DNA of 64,000 nt from Planctomycetales bacterium (GTDB taxonomy: Bacteria > Planctomycetota > Planctomycetia > Isosphaerales > Isosphaeraceae). The position numbers and the translations under genes are program-made. Positions within the stretch are counted from its first letter, which is position 1; the number at the start of each line of letters is the position of its first letter. The DNA lies in the NCBI GenBank assembly GCA_027449865.1, contig DAIDKV010000124.1, positions 1-64,000 on the forward strand. The letters run 5' to 3'. This document shows, one piece after another, positions 36,623 through 45,689 of the stretch. The notes under the pieces were generated by a model, which saw nothing but the letters and a program-made list of their open reading frames with translations, made no database searches and was not told where the DNA came from.

Positions 36623-38167
36623 TCAGCCGCCGAAGAGGCCGGCGATCGCCTGGACGAGCCCGTGAGCCGGCCCGCCCTCTCGGAATTCGTAGAGGTTTCG
36701 GGCCATGTCGAAGGCGACGAAGCAGACAAGGAACATCAGGAGCGTGGTGACGCTGAGCAGCCCGATCCAGAGCCCGCCCCACTCGGCCTCGGCCTCTCGC
36801 GAGAGGACCACGGCCGGGCCGCCTCGCTCAGCGCCGGCGGAGCTGGAGTCGGAGGACGACCAGGCGGTCGCCATCTCGCTGGAGACGGCTGATTCGAAGC
36901 CGTCGTCGTCCTCGTCGTCGTCATCGGCGAAGGCGGCCGGGGCCATCGCGGTCGCGGCATTCTGGTCGACCGCCTCCTCGTCGATCGCGAAGACCTCCGA
37001 GGCGCTGTCGCTCTCCTCCAGCTCGAAGTCGCTGGCGGCCTCGAGTTGCATCGTCTGGTCGTCCGACGAGTCGTCGTCGGAGAGCGGAACGTCCACCTCG
37101 AAGTCGGTGTCGTCGAAGATGTCCTTCTCGCCCTTCTTCGTCGCGGGGGGCGGCGTCGAGGCGAGCGACCTCTTGGGGACCGACGGCTTGGCGGACGAGG
37201 ACGGCTTGGCGGCCTTCGTCGTCGGCAGTTCCTCGTCGCTCAGCGGGGCGAGCTCGATCGAATCAGCCTGTCCGAGTCCGAAGCCCGAGGCCTGCTGAAG
37301 GTTGATCCCGGAGTCGCTCGGCCGAGAGAGGTTGATCCCCGACATATTCGGGTCGGCGGCCGTCACGTCCGAGTCGCTTGGCTTGAGCGGCGTCGCCTCG
37401 AACTCGTCGCTCGCGTCCAACGCGGTCAACTCGAAGTCGCTCCCCGAGTCGGGCTGCAAGGCGTCGATCAGCTCACTGGAGGGGTTCAGGTCGAAGTCGC
37501 TATCCGACTGGCTGGCGGGAACCTCGGCCGACGAACCGAAGAACGGTGATGAGCGGATGCCCGAGCCGCTTCCCGGTGTTAAGATCCCGTGGTCGGCCGT
37601 GTCGTCCTTCACAAGCGTCACATCCGAATCGCTCGGCCGGCGCAGACCCGAATCGGAGACTGCGAGCCGGACATCGGAATCGCTCGCGCCATGAACATTG
37701 TCCGGGACGAGCCGGACGTCGGAATCGCTCGGGTGCTTCCCCGTGCTGGAGACGCCGATAATCACCGAGCTCGAGCCCGTCACCGGGTTCGGCGGCAGCG
37801 AGAGGTCATCGAGCAGGATATCGTGCTCCGATGAACCCTCGGCATCGGACGCCTTGCCCTTACCAAAGTTCATCGTCTCGGCGCCGAGGTCAGGCCGGGC
37901 GACCCCAAGTTGGAACTCCGAGAGGTCCAGGTCGTCGACCGACGAGCCCGGAGCGCCCGCGGGCGTCTCCAGATCAGAAAGGTGCAGTTCGGCATCACTG
38001 CCCAGCCCGCGACGTCGCGCGAGCTCATCAATGTCGACGACACGGAATCGCCACGATCCGCCGTCGAGAAAGGCGCGGACCTCGCGTGACTGGGCCTTGC
38101 TCTTCAGCTCCTCGGCGCTCATGCCCAGGACCCGGGCGGCCTCTTCGAGTGTATAGAACTGAGCCAT
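36623..38167 (-). CDS. HTH protein with SDSD repeats and C-terminal membrane tail
   Basis: A 514-residue protein with an unusual build. Residues 1-55 form a MerR/excisionase-like helix-turn-helix (FYTLEEAARVLGMSAEELKS, then WRFRVVDIDELARRRG). Residues about 100-330 contain at least seven variants of a short repeat, (P/A)SDSDV(R/T)L, spaced irregularly. About 330-450 is very acidic, with runs of Asp. One membrane segment (about 473-495, IGLLSVTTLLMFLVCFVAF) lies near the C-terminus. GAGGAG stands 7 bases before the ATG. The likely topology is a cytoplasmic HTH and repeats held at the membrane by a tail anchor. Function is unknown; the repeats could be phosphorylation or FHA-binding sites (inference). 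Confidence 0.8.
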   Translation of the reverse strand: MAQFYTLEEAARVLGMSAEELKSKAQSREVRAFLDGGSWRFRVVDIDELARRRGLGSDAELHLSDLETPAGAPGSSVDDLDLSEFQLGVARPDLGAETMNFGKGKASDAEGSSEHDILLDDLSLPPNPVTGSSSVIIGVSSTGKHPSDSDVRLVPDNVHGASDSDVRLAVSDSGLRRPSDSDVTLVKDDTADHGILTPGSGSGIRSSPFFGSSAEVPASQSDSDFDLNPSSELIDALQPDSGSDFELTALDASDEFEATPLKPSDSDVTAADPNMSGINLSRPSDSGINLQQASGFGLGQADSIELAPLSDEELPTTKAAKPSSSAKPSVPKRSLASTPPPATKKGEKDIFDDTDFEVDVPLSDDDSSDDQTMQLEAASDFELEESDSASEVFAIDEEAVDQNAATAMAPAAFADDDDEDDDGFESAVSSEMATAWSSSDSSSAGAERGGPAVVLSREAEAEWGGLWIGLLSVTTLLMFLVCFVAFDMARNLYEFREGGPAHGLVQAIAGLFGG

Positions 38168-38275
38168 GGACGTGCTCCTCGCGGTCGTGATCGGTTCGGC
38201 CCTGTGTCAGCCGTCGCTCGTCGGATGGAAGGTTGGGTTGGAAGACCCCGACCGCGGTTGCCGGATGTCTCCCGC

Positions 38276-38707
38276 CTATCGATTCGATCGGTTCAGCGCC
38301 TCGAGCCGCGCCTTGACGTCCGCCGGGACCAGCCCCTGATTGTTGTAATCGTCGAGGCCCAGATCCCACTCGAAGTGGCGCGATGCTTCCAGCTTGACGC
38401 TCCCCTGGGGATTCGTCGGGTCGACCCGGTAGATGGCGAAGGCCCGCTTCTTCGTGTCAATCAAGTATAACCACTGGATCGGCGGGACAGCCGAAGGATT
38501 GGTGATCAGGGCGAGGATGCCGTTCGCCTCTCCACTGGCCTTCGCGGCCGCCGGAGGAGACGACCGCATCGTTCCAGGAGGAAGGCCCACGTCCTGCGCC
38601 CGAGCCCCCGCCGGTTCCCCGTGGAAGCCCGCGCCCCAGCTCAGGAGCACCCCCAGCGCCACGCCGGGAACCCCGTACCTCAACCATCCGACAATCCGAG
38701 CCGACAT
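38276..38707 (-). CDS. Small membrane-anchored or exported protein, unknown function
   Basis: A 143-residue protein from an ATG preceded by GGAGGAGGG. The N-terminus has one hydrophobic stretch (VPGVALGVLLSWGAGF) that may be a signal peptide or anchor. The rest includes IQWLYLIDTKKRAFAIYRVD, which reads like one strand pair of a beta-propeller-like unit, and a DUF-type ending. I do not recognise a family. It lies 109 bases upstream of the HTH/SDSD gene on the same strand, so they may share a transcript. Confidence 0.7.
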   Translation of the reverse strand: MSARIVGWLRYGVPGVALGVLLSWGAGFHGEPAGARAQDVGLPPGTMRSSPPAAAKASGEANGILALITNPSAVPPIQWLYLIDTKKRAFAIYRVDPTNPQGSVKLEASRHFEWDLGLDDYNNQGLVPADVKARLEALNRSNR

Positions 38708-39154
38708 CGCCGTGCCCTCCTCCCTGCCGCCCAGCCGAGCCCCGATCCTCCAGGGCCAGAGCCACCAACTCCGGCGCCGGAAACCTCCCTCTCGGCAGGC
38801 CCCGCGCCGGGATCGCTCCCGCGTCCAGTTTACCACAGATTTTCCGGAAGCCCGATCGGGCCATTCCCGACCGTCCGCCGGGTCCCACTCACGTCGACAT
38901 GCCACCTCAACTCTTCAATTTTACAGGGAGGCTCCGTCGCCGCAAGCCCATCAACCCTTACATCCTACCGTTCCTGGGCCGCCGAGTTGGGAAAATGTTT
39001 GACTTTTCTTGAAAATCCGGGGATGGTGGCAACAGAATAGAGGATGGAAATACGGACCACCGACCCAATCGCCGGTTTGCGTCGTGGGGAAGGATGGGGC
39101 CGTCCGAAAGAAGGAATCCAGGATCGGACCGATACCCGGTCGGAGGTGCGAACC

Positions 39155-41632
39155 ATGCCAGACCATCCTGCCCGCCGTGAGACCGTTTGGAGTCTCCTCG
39201 CGCTCGGCCTGATTGCCCTGGAGACCGGTGGCGGCGGTGGGAGTGCCGCCGCGAAGGAAGCCGTCTCTCAGACCATGCATAAAATGGAGGTCGCTCCCAC
39301 GGAATGCCGGCTCGATGGGCGGAGGGCGACTCAGCAGATGCTCGCGACCGCCTGGAACGTGGATGGATCGATCCGGGATGCCACGCGGTCGGTGGAGTGG
39401 GTGGTCCGCGATCCTCGGATTGCGAAGGTGGATGCCAGGGGGCGGGTCATCCCGCTTCGGGATGGGACGACCGAGGTTCTCGCCCGGTTCGGGAGTTTTG
39501 AGGTCGCCTCGAAGGTCACGGTGAGGGGGATGTCGGAGCCCTCGCCGGTGAGCTTCCGTCGCGACGTGATCCCGGCGTTCAGCCAGGCCGGTTGCAACAT
39601 GGGGGCCTGCCACGGAACGCCGACCGGCAAGGGAGGGTTTCGGCTCAGCCTCCGCGGCTACCTGCCGGACCAGGATTTCCAGATCCTGACTCGCGAGACT
39701 GGCGGCCGCCGAATCAATACGATGGCCGCCGAGAGCAGCCTGCTCCTGCGCAAGCCGCTCGGCGAGGTGGCGCACGAGGGCGGCCTGCGTCTCTCTCGCG
39801 GCACCAAGACCTATGAGTATCTTCACGACTGGATCGCCGAGGGGGCGAAGGACGATCCGAAGGGCCCGACGGCCGTCCGCCTGGAGATCGCGCCGGGGGC
39901 CCGGGTGCTGCTCGCGCCGGCGGCGACGCAGCAACTCCTCGCCCGGGTGCATTACTCGGATGGGTCCAGCCGAGACGTCACGCCGATCTGCTACTACGAC
40001 TCGTCGAATCCCGAGATTGCCGAGGTTGGCACCGACGCCCACGTTCGGTTCAAGACGCGGGGCGAGGTCGCGGTGATCGCGCACTATCTGAACCTGGTGG
40101 CGAACGTTCGGCTGACGCACCTGGTGGAGGTTCCTGGATTCGCCGAGGCAAAGGTTCCGCGGGACAATGTGGTCGACCAGACGGTTTTCGCCAAGTTGAA
40201 CCGGATGCGGATCCGGCCCTCGGACCTTTGCTCCGACCGCGAGTTCATCCGCCGGGCCTATCTTGACGTGATCGGCGTGCTTCCCCGGCCGGAGGAGGTG
40301 GAGCGGTTCCTGGCGATGCCGGAGAAGACCCGTCGGAATGCGGTCATCGACGAGCTTCTGGATCGGCCCGAGTTTTACGACTTCTGGGCGCTGAAGTTCG
40401 CCGACATCCTCCGATCGAACGGGCGGCTGATCCAGTCGAAGGGGGCGTATGCGTTCCATCGCTGGATTCGAGCGAGTCTGGAGCAAGACGTCCCGCTTGA
40501 CCGGTTCGTTCAGGAGTTGCTGACGGCCGAGGGCTCGACGTTCAAGAATCCGGCGGCGAATTACTACCGGATCAGCCGCGATCCCGAGAGTGCCGTCGAG
40601 ACGACGGCCCAGCTCTTCCTGGGCGTCCGGATTCAGTGCGCCAAGTGTCACAATCACCCGTTCGAGCGGTGGACGCAGGACGACTATTACGGATTCGCCG
40701 CGTTCTTCTCGCAGGTTGGCCGCAAAAAGGGGAACCTGCCCGATGAGGAGGTCGTCTATCCGTCGGGCTCGGGCGAGGTCCGCCAGCCCCGAACCGGCGA
40801 GACGATGAAGCCGAAGGCGCTCGGCGGGCCCGTCATGGATGGCCCGAAGGCGCCGGAGGATCGCCGTGTCCGGCTGGCAAGCTGGCTCTCGAGTGCGGAC
40901 AATCCGTTCTTCGCCAAGAGTCTGGTCAATCGGGTCTGGTATCACCTGATGGGCCGGGGGATTGTCGAGCCGGTGGACGACTTCCGCGACTCGAATCCCG
41001 CCTCGAACGACGAGTTGCTCGACGGCCTGACCGCCGAATTCGTGAAGGAGGGATACCTCCTGCGTCCGCTGATCCGGACGATCCTCCGGAGCCGGACCTA
41101 CCAGCTCTCGGCCGTGACGAACTCGATGAACGTGGACGACACGCTCTACTTCTCGCACTGCCAGACGAAGCTGCTGCCGGCCGAGGTTCTGCTCGACGCG
41201 ATCTCGGCGGTCACGGCGACCTCGACGAAGTTCGACGGGCTTCCGATGGGAGCACGCGCCTGCCAGATCCCGGACGGGAAGATGGAGAATCCGTTCCTCA
41301 AGACGTTTGGACGCCCGGCTCGCGAACTGGCCTGCGAGTGCGAACGAGAGAGCGAGTCGAACCTTTCACAGGCGCTTCAACTGATCGGCGGGGCGACGGT
41401 CAATGGCAAGCTCCGCGACGAGAAGGGCCGAATGTCGACGCTGGCCGCCAGCAAGAAGGCGCCCGAGGAGATCGCCCGCGAGCTCTACGAGGTGGCCCTG
41501 AGCCGAAATCCGACCCCTGCCGAGCGCGAGGCGGCCGTCAAGCACCTGACCGCGGCGAAGAACCGTCGCGAGGCGGTCGAGGATCTGGGCTGGGTCCTGA
41601 TCAACTCGAAGGAATTCCTGTTCCGCCATTGA
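39155..41632 (+). CDS. DUF1549/DUF1553 planctomycete cytochrome-like exported protein
   Basis: An 825-residue exported protein. A hydrophobic signal (about 9-24) is followed by a bacterial Ig-like BIG2 domain (about 42-125). A heme-type CX4CH motif, GCNMGACHG (Cys147, Cys152, His153), comes next, then a second Ig-like stretch (about 240-325), DUF1549 (from about 340) with CAKCHNHPFERW, and DUF1553 at the C-terminus (NPFFAKSLVNRVWYHL and SDGLTAEF-like blocks). Such proteins are abundant in planctomycetes and are usually encoded next to a DUF1501 gene; here that partner lies about 13 kb away. CGGAGG precedes the ATG. The role is thought to lie in periplasmic redox or polymer breakdown but is not established. 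Confidence 0.9.
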   Translation: MPDHPARRETVWSLLALGLIALETGGGGGSAAAKEAVSQTMHKMEVAPTECRLDGRRATQQMLATAWNVDGSIRDATRSVEWVVRDPRIAKVDARGRVIPLRDGTTEVLARFGSFEVASKVTVRGMSEPSPVSFRRDVIPAFSQAGCNMGACHGTPTGKGGFRLSLRGYLPDQDFQILTRETGGRRINTMAAESSLLLRKPLGEVAHEGGLRLSRGTKTYEYLHDWIAEGAKDDPKGPTAVRLEIAPGARVLLAPAATQQLLARVHYSDGSSRDVTPICYYDSSNPEIAEVGTDAHVRFKTRGEVAVIAHYLNLVANVRLTHLVEVPGFAEAKVPRDNVVDQTVFAKLNRMRIRPSDLCSDREFIRRAYLDVIGVLPRPEEVERFLAMPEKTRRNAVIDELLDRPEFYDFWALKFADILRSNGRLIQSKGAYAFHRWIRASLEQDVPLDRFVQELLTAEGSTFKNPAANYYRISRDPESAVETTAQLFLGVRIQCAKCHNHPFERWTQDDYYGFAAFFSQVGRKKGNLPDEEVVYPSGSGEVRQPRTGETMKPKALGGPVMDGPKAPEDRRVRLASWLSSADNPFFAKSLVNRVWYHLMGRGIVEPVDDFRDSNPASNDELLDGLTAEFVKEGYLLRPLIRTILRSRTYQLSAVTNSMNVDDTLYFSHCQTKLLPAEVLLDAISAVTATSTKFDGLPMGARACQIPDGKMENPFLKTFGRPARELACECERESESNLSQALQLIGGATVNGKLRDEKGRMSTLAASKKAPEEIARELYEVALSRNPTPAEREAAVKHLTAAKNRREAVEDLGWVLINSKEFLFRH

Positions 41633-41660
41633 GGCTGCCCGGTCACGGGAAGAGCCTTGA

Positions 41661-42290
41661 TCAAACCAGATCGGCCTCCGCCGGCTCCGAATCGGGGTCG
41701 GCGGGGGCCGTTTCCTTTTCCTTGCCGCCGCCGAGCCGGCCGAAAACCTTCGCCAGTATCGCACCGCCGCGGAAAAGGCGCAGCAATGAGGGCGTCGAGA
41801 GGCGATCGACGTGGCTGTACCACTCGGTCACCATCTTCGTGAAGTCGAGCATCTTCTCGAGCTGGGCCCGGGTGTACTGCTCCGAATCGTCGCCGAGTCG
41901 GGCCTCGCGAACGCAGTTCTCCAGCAAGGCGATTGTCGGGTCCATCTCGCGACGTCTGCGCTCCGCCATGATCACGCGGAACGTCTCCATCACGTCCTTG
42001 AGCGCCTCGAACCGATCGCGGCGATCGCCGATGATGTGGACCCGCTTCACGACGCCCCAGGTGATCAGCTCGCGCAGGCTGGTGGAGACGTTCGACCGGC
42101 TGACATCGAGCAGCCGGCTAATTTCCTCGGCGTCGAGGGGATTGGGGGCGACGAAGAGCAGGGCGTGAACCTGGGCCATCGTCCGGTTGATGCCCCAGGC
42201 GTGCCCCATCTCGCCCCAGTGCAGGACGAATTTCTGTGCGGCTGGTGTCAGCGTCACGGTTCTTTCGGCCCTGTCAGGTCGTTCGGTCAC
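41661..42290 (-). CDS. GbsR/MarR-family transcriptional regulator
   Basis: A 209-residue regulator from the GTG at 42290. The winged helix covers about 10-95: FVLHWGEMGHAWGINRTMAQVHALL, read in two parts, and EEISRLLDVSRSNVSTSLREL is the recognition region. A C-terminal helical dimer part follows. Homologues include GbsR, which senses choline in Bacillus, but ligands vary. The start is chosen because a -10 box (ATGATA on the plus strand, 42298-42303) and a -35 box (42321-42326) place the transcription start at this GTG. A TTG at 42326 would be the longer alternative. A palindrome over the start suggests autoregulation. Confidence 0.85.
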   Translation of the reverse strand: MTERPDRAERTVTLTPAAQKFVLHWGEMGHAWGINRTMAQVHALLFVAPNPLDAEEISRLLDVSRSNVSTSLRELITWGVVKRVHIIGDRRDRFEALKDVMETFRVIMAERRRREMDPTIALLENCVREARLGDDSEQYTRAQLEKMLDFTKMVTEWYSHVDRLSTPSLLRLFRGGAILAKVFGRLGGGKEKETAPADPDSEPAEADLV

Positions 42291-42326
42291 TACCGAAATG
42301 ATAGGCGACCCAGAACCGAGCGGCAA
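42282..42326 (-). promoter_or_regulatory. Leaderless promoter and palindromic operator of the GbsR-type gene
   Basis: On the minus strand TTGCCG (42326-42321) and TATCAT (42303-42298) are separated by exactly 17 bp. The expected start, 7-8 bases after the -10 box, falls on the GTG at 42290. TTCGGT-CACT-ACCGAA (42282-42297) is a perfect 6-4-6 palindrome centred on that start codon. The layout fits a leaderless mRNA whose own product blocks initiation. Confidence 0.65.
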
Positions 42327-42361
42327 GAATCGCGGTTGGAGCGGGGCCTGTCAAAGGGGAA

Positions 42362-44407
42362 TTACTTCTTTGCTTCGCGTTTCTCGAAATCGAGCGAGGC
42401 GGAGTTGATGCAGTAGCGCAGACCGGTGGGCTGGGGGCCGTCGTCGAAGACGTGGCCGAGGTGGGCGCCACAGTTCTTGCAGGTGACCTCGGTTCGGACC
42501 ATGAAGTGGGTCCGATCCTCGTGGGTCTGGATGTTCTGCCCGTCGATCGGCTGGGTGTAGCTCGGCCATCCGCAGTGGGAGTCAAACTTGTCGTCCGAGG
42601 TAAACAGCGGAGCACCGCAGCAGACGCACTTGTAAACGCCCGCCTCGTGGTGATTCCAGTACTTGCCGGTGAAGGCGTGCTCGGTTCCCTTCTCGCGGGT
42701 GACGTGGTACTGCTCGGGGGTGAGCTTGTTCCGGTACTGTTCGTCGTCGGCTGGAGGCTGGTTCGCGGGCATGGGGGGGAAGCTCCGAGGGCCTGGTATC
42801 GATCTGGATGCGAGCGATCCGATCGCGACGACCATCAACAGCAGCGCGGCTCCGAGACCGAGAGCGGCGGCGGGTCGGGCCGTGCGCGGTCGATGGTAGA
42901 ACGCCCGATAGAAGGCAAAGAATCGGTCGAGCTGAGCGACGGCCGGGTAGGGGAAGACCTGCGGGCGGAAACCGCCGGCGGACCTCTCGAAATCGACCCG
43001 GCTCTGGGCGAACTCTCGGAGGCCGAGGACGCCCTTGGTCCGGCCGTATCCGCTCGCCTTGCCGCCGCCGAACGGGGCCGCCGCGTGAGCGGTGGGGGTC
43101 ACGGCGTCGTTGATGGAAACCATCCCCGCCTGGATCTGGCTGGCGGCCCGGCGAGCCGCCTTCAGGTCGCGTCCCCAGACGCTCGCCGCGAGGGCGAAGT
43201 CGCTCCGGTTGGCCGCCTCGATTGCCTCGCGCTCGGTCGCGAATCCGCGGACGAGCACCACCGGCCCGAAGACGCCGGCGAGGGCGTCCTCGGCGTCGTC
43301 GGAATCGGCGAGGAGGACTGTCGGCGCGTAAAAGGCTCCGCGCTCGCCGATCGGATGCCCGCCGGCGCGGATCGAGGCACCCTTCGCGACGGCCGCCGCG
43401 ATTTGGGCGTCGAACCGCTCTCGGGCGCGAGGCGAGATCAAGGGTCCGAGATCGATTCCAGCGCCCGAGGGGTCGCCGACTCGAAGCGATCGAGCCGAGT
43501 CGGCGAGGGCTGCTGTCCAGCGCTCTGGATCGCCGACCACGAGAAGGCGTTTCACGCCGACGCAGGTCTGGCCGCAGCCGACGTAGGCGGCCCAGGTCAG
43601 CGCCCGGATGGTCGATTCGAGCGGGGCATCGGCGAGGATCACGGCCGGGTCGAAGCCGGAAAGTTCGGCCAGCGCGGGGATTCCTCGCTCTCCACAATCC
43701 CGAAGGACCATTCGGCCACCTTCGACTCCGCCCGTGAACATCAGCTTGTCGATTCCGGCCTCAATCACGGCTCTTCCGGCTTCCGGTCCGCCCTGTACAA
43801 CGGCGACCAGACCTTCGGGCAAGCCGGCTTCACGCAGGGTCTCCTCGATCTTCGCGCCGCAGAGCGAGGCCAATTCCGAGACTTTCCAGACGACGCCGTT
43901 GCCGGCGGCCAGGGCCTGGGCGATCGGGGGCGCATTGAGGAAAACGGGGTAATTCCAGGTTCCGAGCATCCCGACGACGCCGTAGGGTCTCCATCGAGAA
44001 ACCCCCGTCGGCATCATCAGCATCCGTTGCCAGGCCGGTCCGATCCGGCGATCCACGAGCGCTCCTCGGGCGTTTCGGACGGTCCATCGAATGGCGTCGA
44101 GTGTCGGGAGGATATCGCCGCCCATCGCCTCGGACCGAGGTTTTCCGATCTCGGCGCGGACAAGATCCACGAGCGTCTCGGCCTCGCGCGAGAGAATGCG
44201 TCGCCATCCGTCAATCCGGCGAAGGCGGTCGCGAATTGCCATTTCGGACCAGGCCGCCTGTGCCCGCCGGCATCGCTCGACCATCGAGGGAATCGAGGCG
44301 ACGGCCGTCGTCGGGACCCGTCCGATCGGCTCACAGGTCGCAGGATTCCGGGCAACGATCGCTTCGGCGACCGCTGATTCGGGTGGCTCGCTCAGATCGA
44401 CGCTCAT
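42362..44407 (-). CDS. Aldehyde dehydrogenase fused through a membrane segment to MsrB
   Basis: A 681-residue single frame. Residues 1-505 are a complete NAD(P)-dependent aldehyde dehydrogenase: GTWNYPVFL, the catalytic Glu248 in LAELSGFDP, the nucleophile Cys282 in [11 protein letters not shown] and [10 protein letters not shown] basic stretch (HRPRTARP) leads into one membrane segment (about 512-534, [19 protein letters not shown]). Residues about 555-681 are a methionine-R-sulfoxide reductase (MsrB) with zinc cysteines 594/597 and 643/646 and catalytic Cys666 in LRYCINSAS. By the positive-inside rule the dehydrogenase is cytoplasmic and MsrB periplasmic. No frameshift or internal start with a ribosome site is seen, so it is read as one fused protein. 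It is 18 bases downstream of the glycosyltransferase gene. Confidence 0.85.
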   Translation of the reverse strand: MSVDLSEPPESAVAEAIVARNPATCEPIGRVPTTAVASIPSMVERCRRAQAAWSEMAIRDRLRRIDGWRRILSREAETLVDLVRAEIGKPRSEAMGGDILPTLDAIRWTVRNARGALVDRRIGPAWQRMLMMPTGVSRWRPYGVVGMLGTWNYPVFLNAPPIAQALAAGNGVVWKVSELASLCGAKIEETLREAGLPEGLVAVVQGGPEAGRAVIEAGIDKLMFTGGVEGGRMVLRDCGERGIPALAELSGFDPAVILADAPLESTIRALTWAAYVGCGQTCVGVKRLLVVGDPERWTAALADSARSLRVGDPSGAGIDLGPLISPRARERFDAQIAAAVAKGASIRAGGHPIGERGAFYAPTVLLADSDDAEDALAGVFGPVVLVRGFATEREAIEAANRSDFALAASVWGRDLKAARRAASQIQAGMVSINDAVTPTAHAAAPFGGGKASGYGRTKGVLGLREFAQSRVDFERSAGGFRPQVFPYPAVAQLDRFFAFYRAFYHRPRTARPAAALGLGAALLLMVVAIGSLASRSIPGPRSFPPMPANQPPADDEQYRNKLTPEQYHVTREKGTEHAFTGKYWNHHEAGVYKCVCCGAPLFTSDDKFDSHCGWPSYTQPIDGQNIQTHEDRTHFMVRTEVTCKNCGAHLGHVFDDGPQPTGLRYCINSASLDFEKREAKK

Positions 44408-44425
44408 CCGCGCGACGCTCCTCGG

Positions 44426-45652
44426 TCAGCCCTCGGATCGTGAGGCCATCGCCTGGGGACGTCCCGTGGCGGCCTTCGACGGGCCGTACTGAGTATCGCG
44501 CCAGCTCACGCGGCCGGTCAAGCACATCCGGATCGCCCGAACGAGGATCACGTCGATGATCGCGTTCCCCACCGGGAACCAGGCCGTATGGCGAGATCCA
44601 GGCACGGAAGTTCGATAAATCAACCGGAAGACCAGGTACATCAGCGCATGATGGACCAGCCCCAGGCCGAGCAGGATCTCGGCGAACCGCCGATCGTGCC
44701 CCATCGCCAGCAGAACCAGGCTCGCGAGAATCGCGACGTGTCCGACCTGGCAGAAGCCCAGCACATCGAGCAGCCGCCAGGCGAGACGGATCGCTCGGCG
44801 GTCCAGGGCGTCGTAGAGAATGCGGCTCCAGCCCCGGACAAGCTGACCGAGCGAGGCGTACATCCGGCAGGTGACGATCCCTCGAATCAGGGCCACCCGG
44901 ATGCGATACCCCTTGCGCTTCACGCGGTCGGCCAGGGCGATGTCCTCAACAAAGCGGTCCTTGACGGCCTCGTGTCCACCGGCGGCGTCGTAGGCGTCGC
45001 GGCGAACCAGGATGTACTGACCGTTGGCGAAGGCCAGCGGCGCGTCGTCTCGATGAACCGTGTGCAGCGGGAACGATTGCATCAGGACAATCCCGCCGAG
45101 GGGCTGAACCACCTTCTCCCAGAACGTCTCACAGCGCAGCTCGGGGAGCAGGCTGACCATCGCGGCGCCCTCGGTCCGGCCGTACTCCATCAGGATCGAG
45201 AGGCTCTCGGGCGCGTGGAGCGTGTCCGCGTCGAGGAACCAGAGCCAGTCGCTGTTCGCCTCGGCGACCGCCCGGTGCAAGGCGTGGGTCTTGCCGGTCC
45301 AGCCTGGTGGTAGCTCCTGAATTGTCAGCACCCGAACGCGAGAATCCGCCTCCGCGTGCTCGCGAGCGATGGCGCCGGTCCGGTCCTTGCTTCGGTCGTC
45401 GACGACCAGGATTCGCAGGTTCGGATAGGTCTGGGCGCGGATCGAGGCGATGCATCCGGAGATGTAGGTCTCCTCGTCCTTCGCCGGCAGGATCGCGGTG
45501 ACGCTCGGCGCGTCGGGCGCGGAGTACCGAGGCGATCGCGCGTCGAGAAACGACTGGCGGCCGAGGATGACCTTCAGAACGACGAACCGGATCGGCCAGA
45601 CCGCGATGATCGCCACGTAGATCCAGAGCAGGTTCGTTTCGGTCCCGGTCAT
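44426..45652 (-). CDS. Family 2 glycosyltransferase with membrane segments (HpnB-like)
   Basis: A 408-residue glycosyltransferase of the GT-A fold. An N-terminal membrane segment (about 8-25) is followed by the catalytic domain: TAILPAKDEETYI binds the nucleotide, ILVVDDRSKDRT is the first acidic motif, WLWFLDADTLHAP holds the D-x-D metal site, and FVEDIALADRVKRKG is the catalytic ED block. Three or four membrane segments follow. The organisation resembles hopene-associated HpnB-type transferases, though no hopanoid genes are nearby. It is followed after 18 bases by the ALDH-MsrB fusion gene, one operon. Donor and acceptor are unknown. Confidence 0.85.
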   Translation of the reverse strand: MTGTETNLLWIYVAIIAVWPIRFVVLKVILGRQSFLDARSPRYSAPDAPSVTAILPAKDEETYISGCIASIRAQTYPNLRILVVDDRSKDRTGAIAREHAEADSRVRVLTIQELPPGWTGKTHALHRAVAEANSDWLWFLDADTLHAPESLSILMEYGRTEGAAMVSLLPELRCETFWEKVVQPLGGIVLMQSFPLHTVHRDDAPLAFANGQYILVRRDAYDAAGGHEAVKDRFVEDIALADRVKRKGYRIRVALIRGIVTCRMYASLGQLVRGWSRILYDALDRRAIRLAWRLLDVLGFCQVGHVAILASLVLLAMGHDRRFAEILLGLGLVHHALMYLVFRLIYRTSVPGSRHTAWFPVGNAIIDVILVRAIRMCLTGRVSWRDTQYGPSKAATGRPQAMASRSEG

Positions 45653-45689
45653 CGCGTGGGCCTCGGTTCGAGGAAATGGGGGCGAGGAT

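Noticed and set aside
42362-42900. Separate msrB gene starting inside the ALDH frame
   Set aside because: No in-frame ATG or GTG with a ribosome site was found just before the membrane segment, so a single fused product is the simpler reading; still listed as a caveat.
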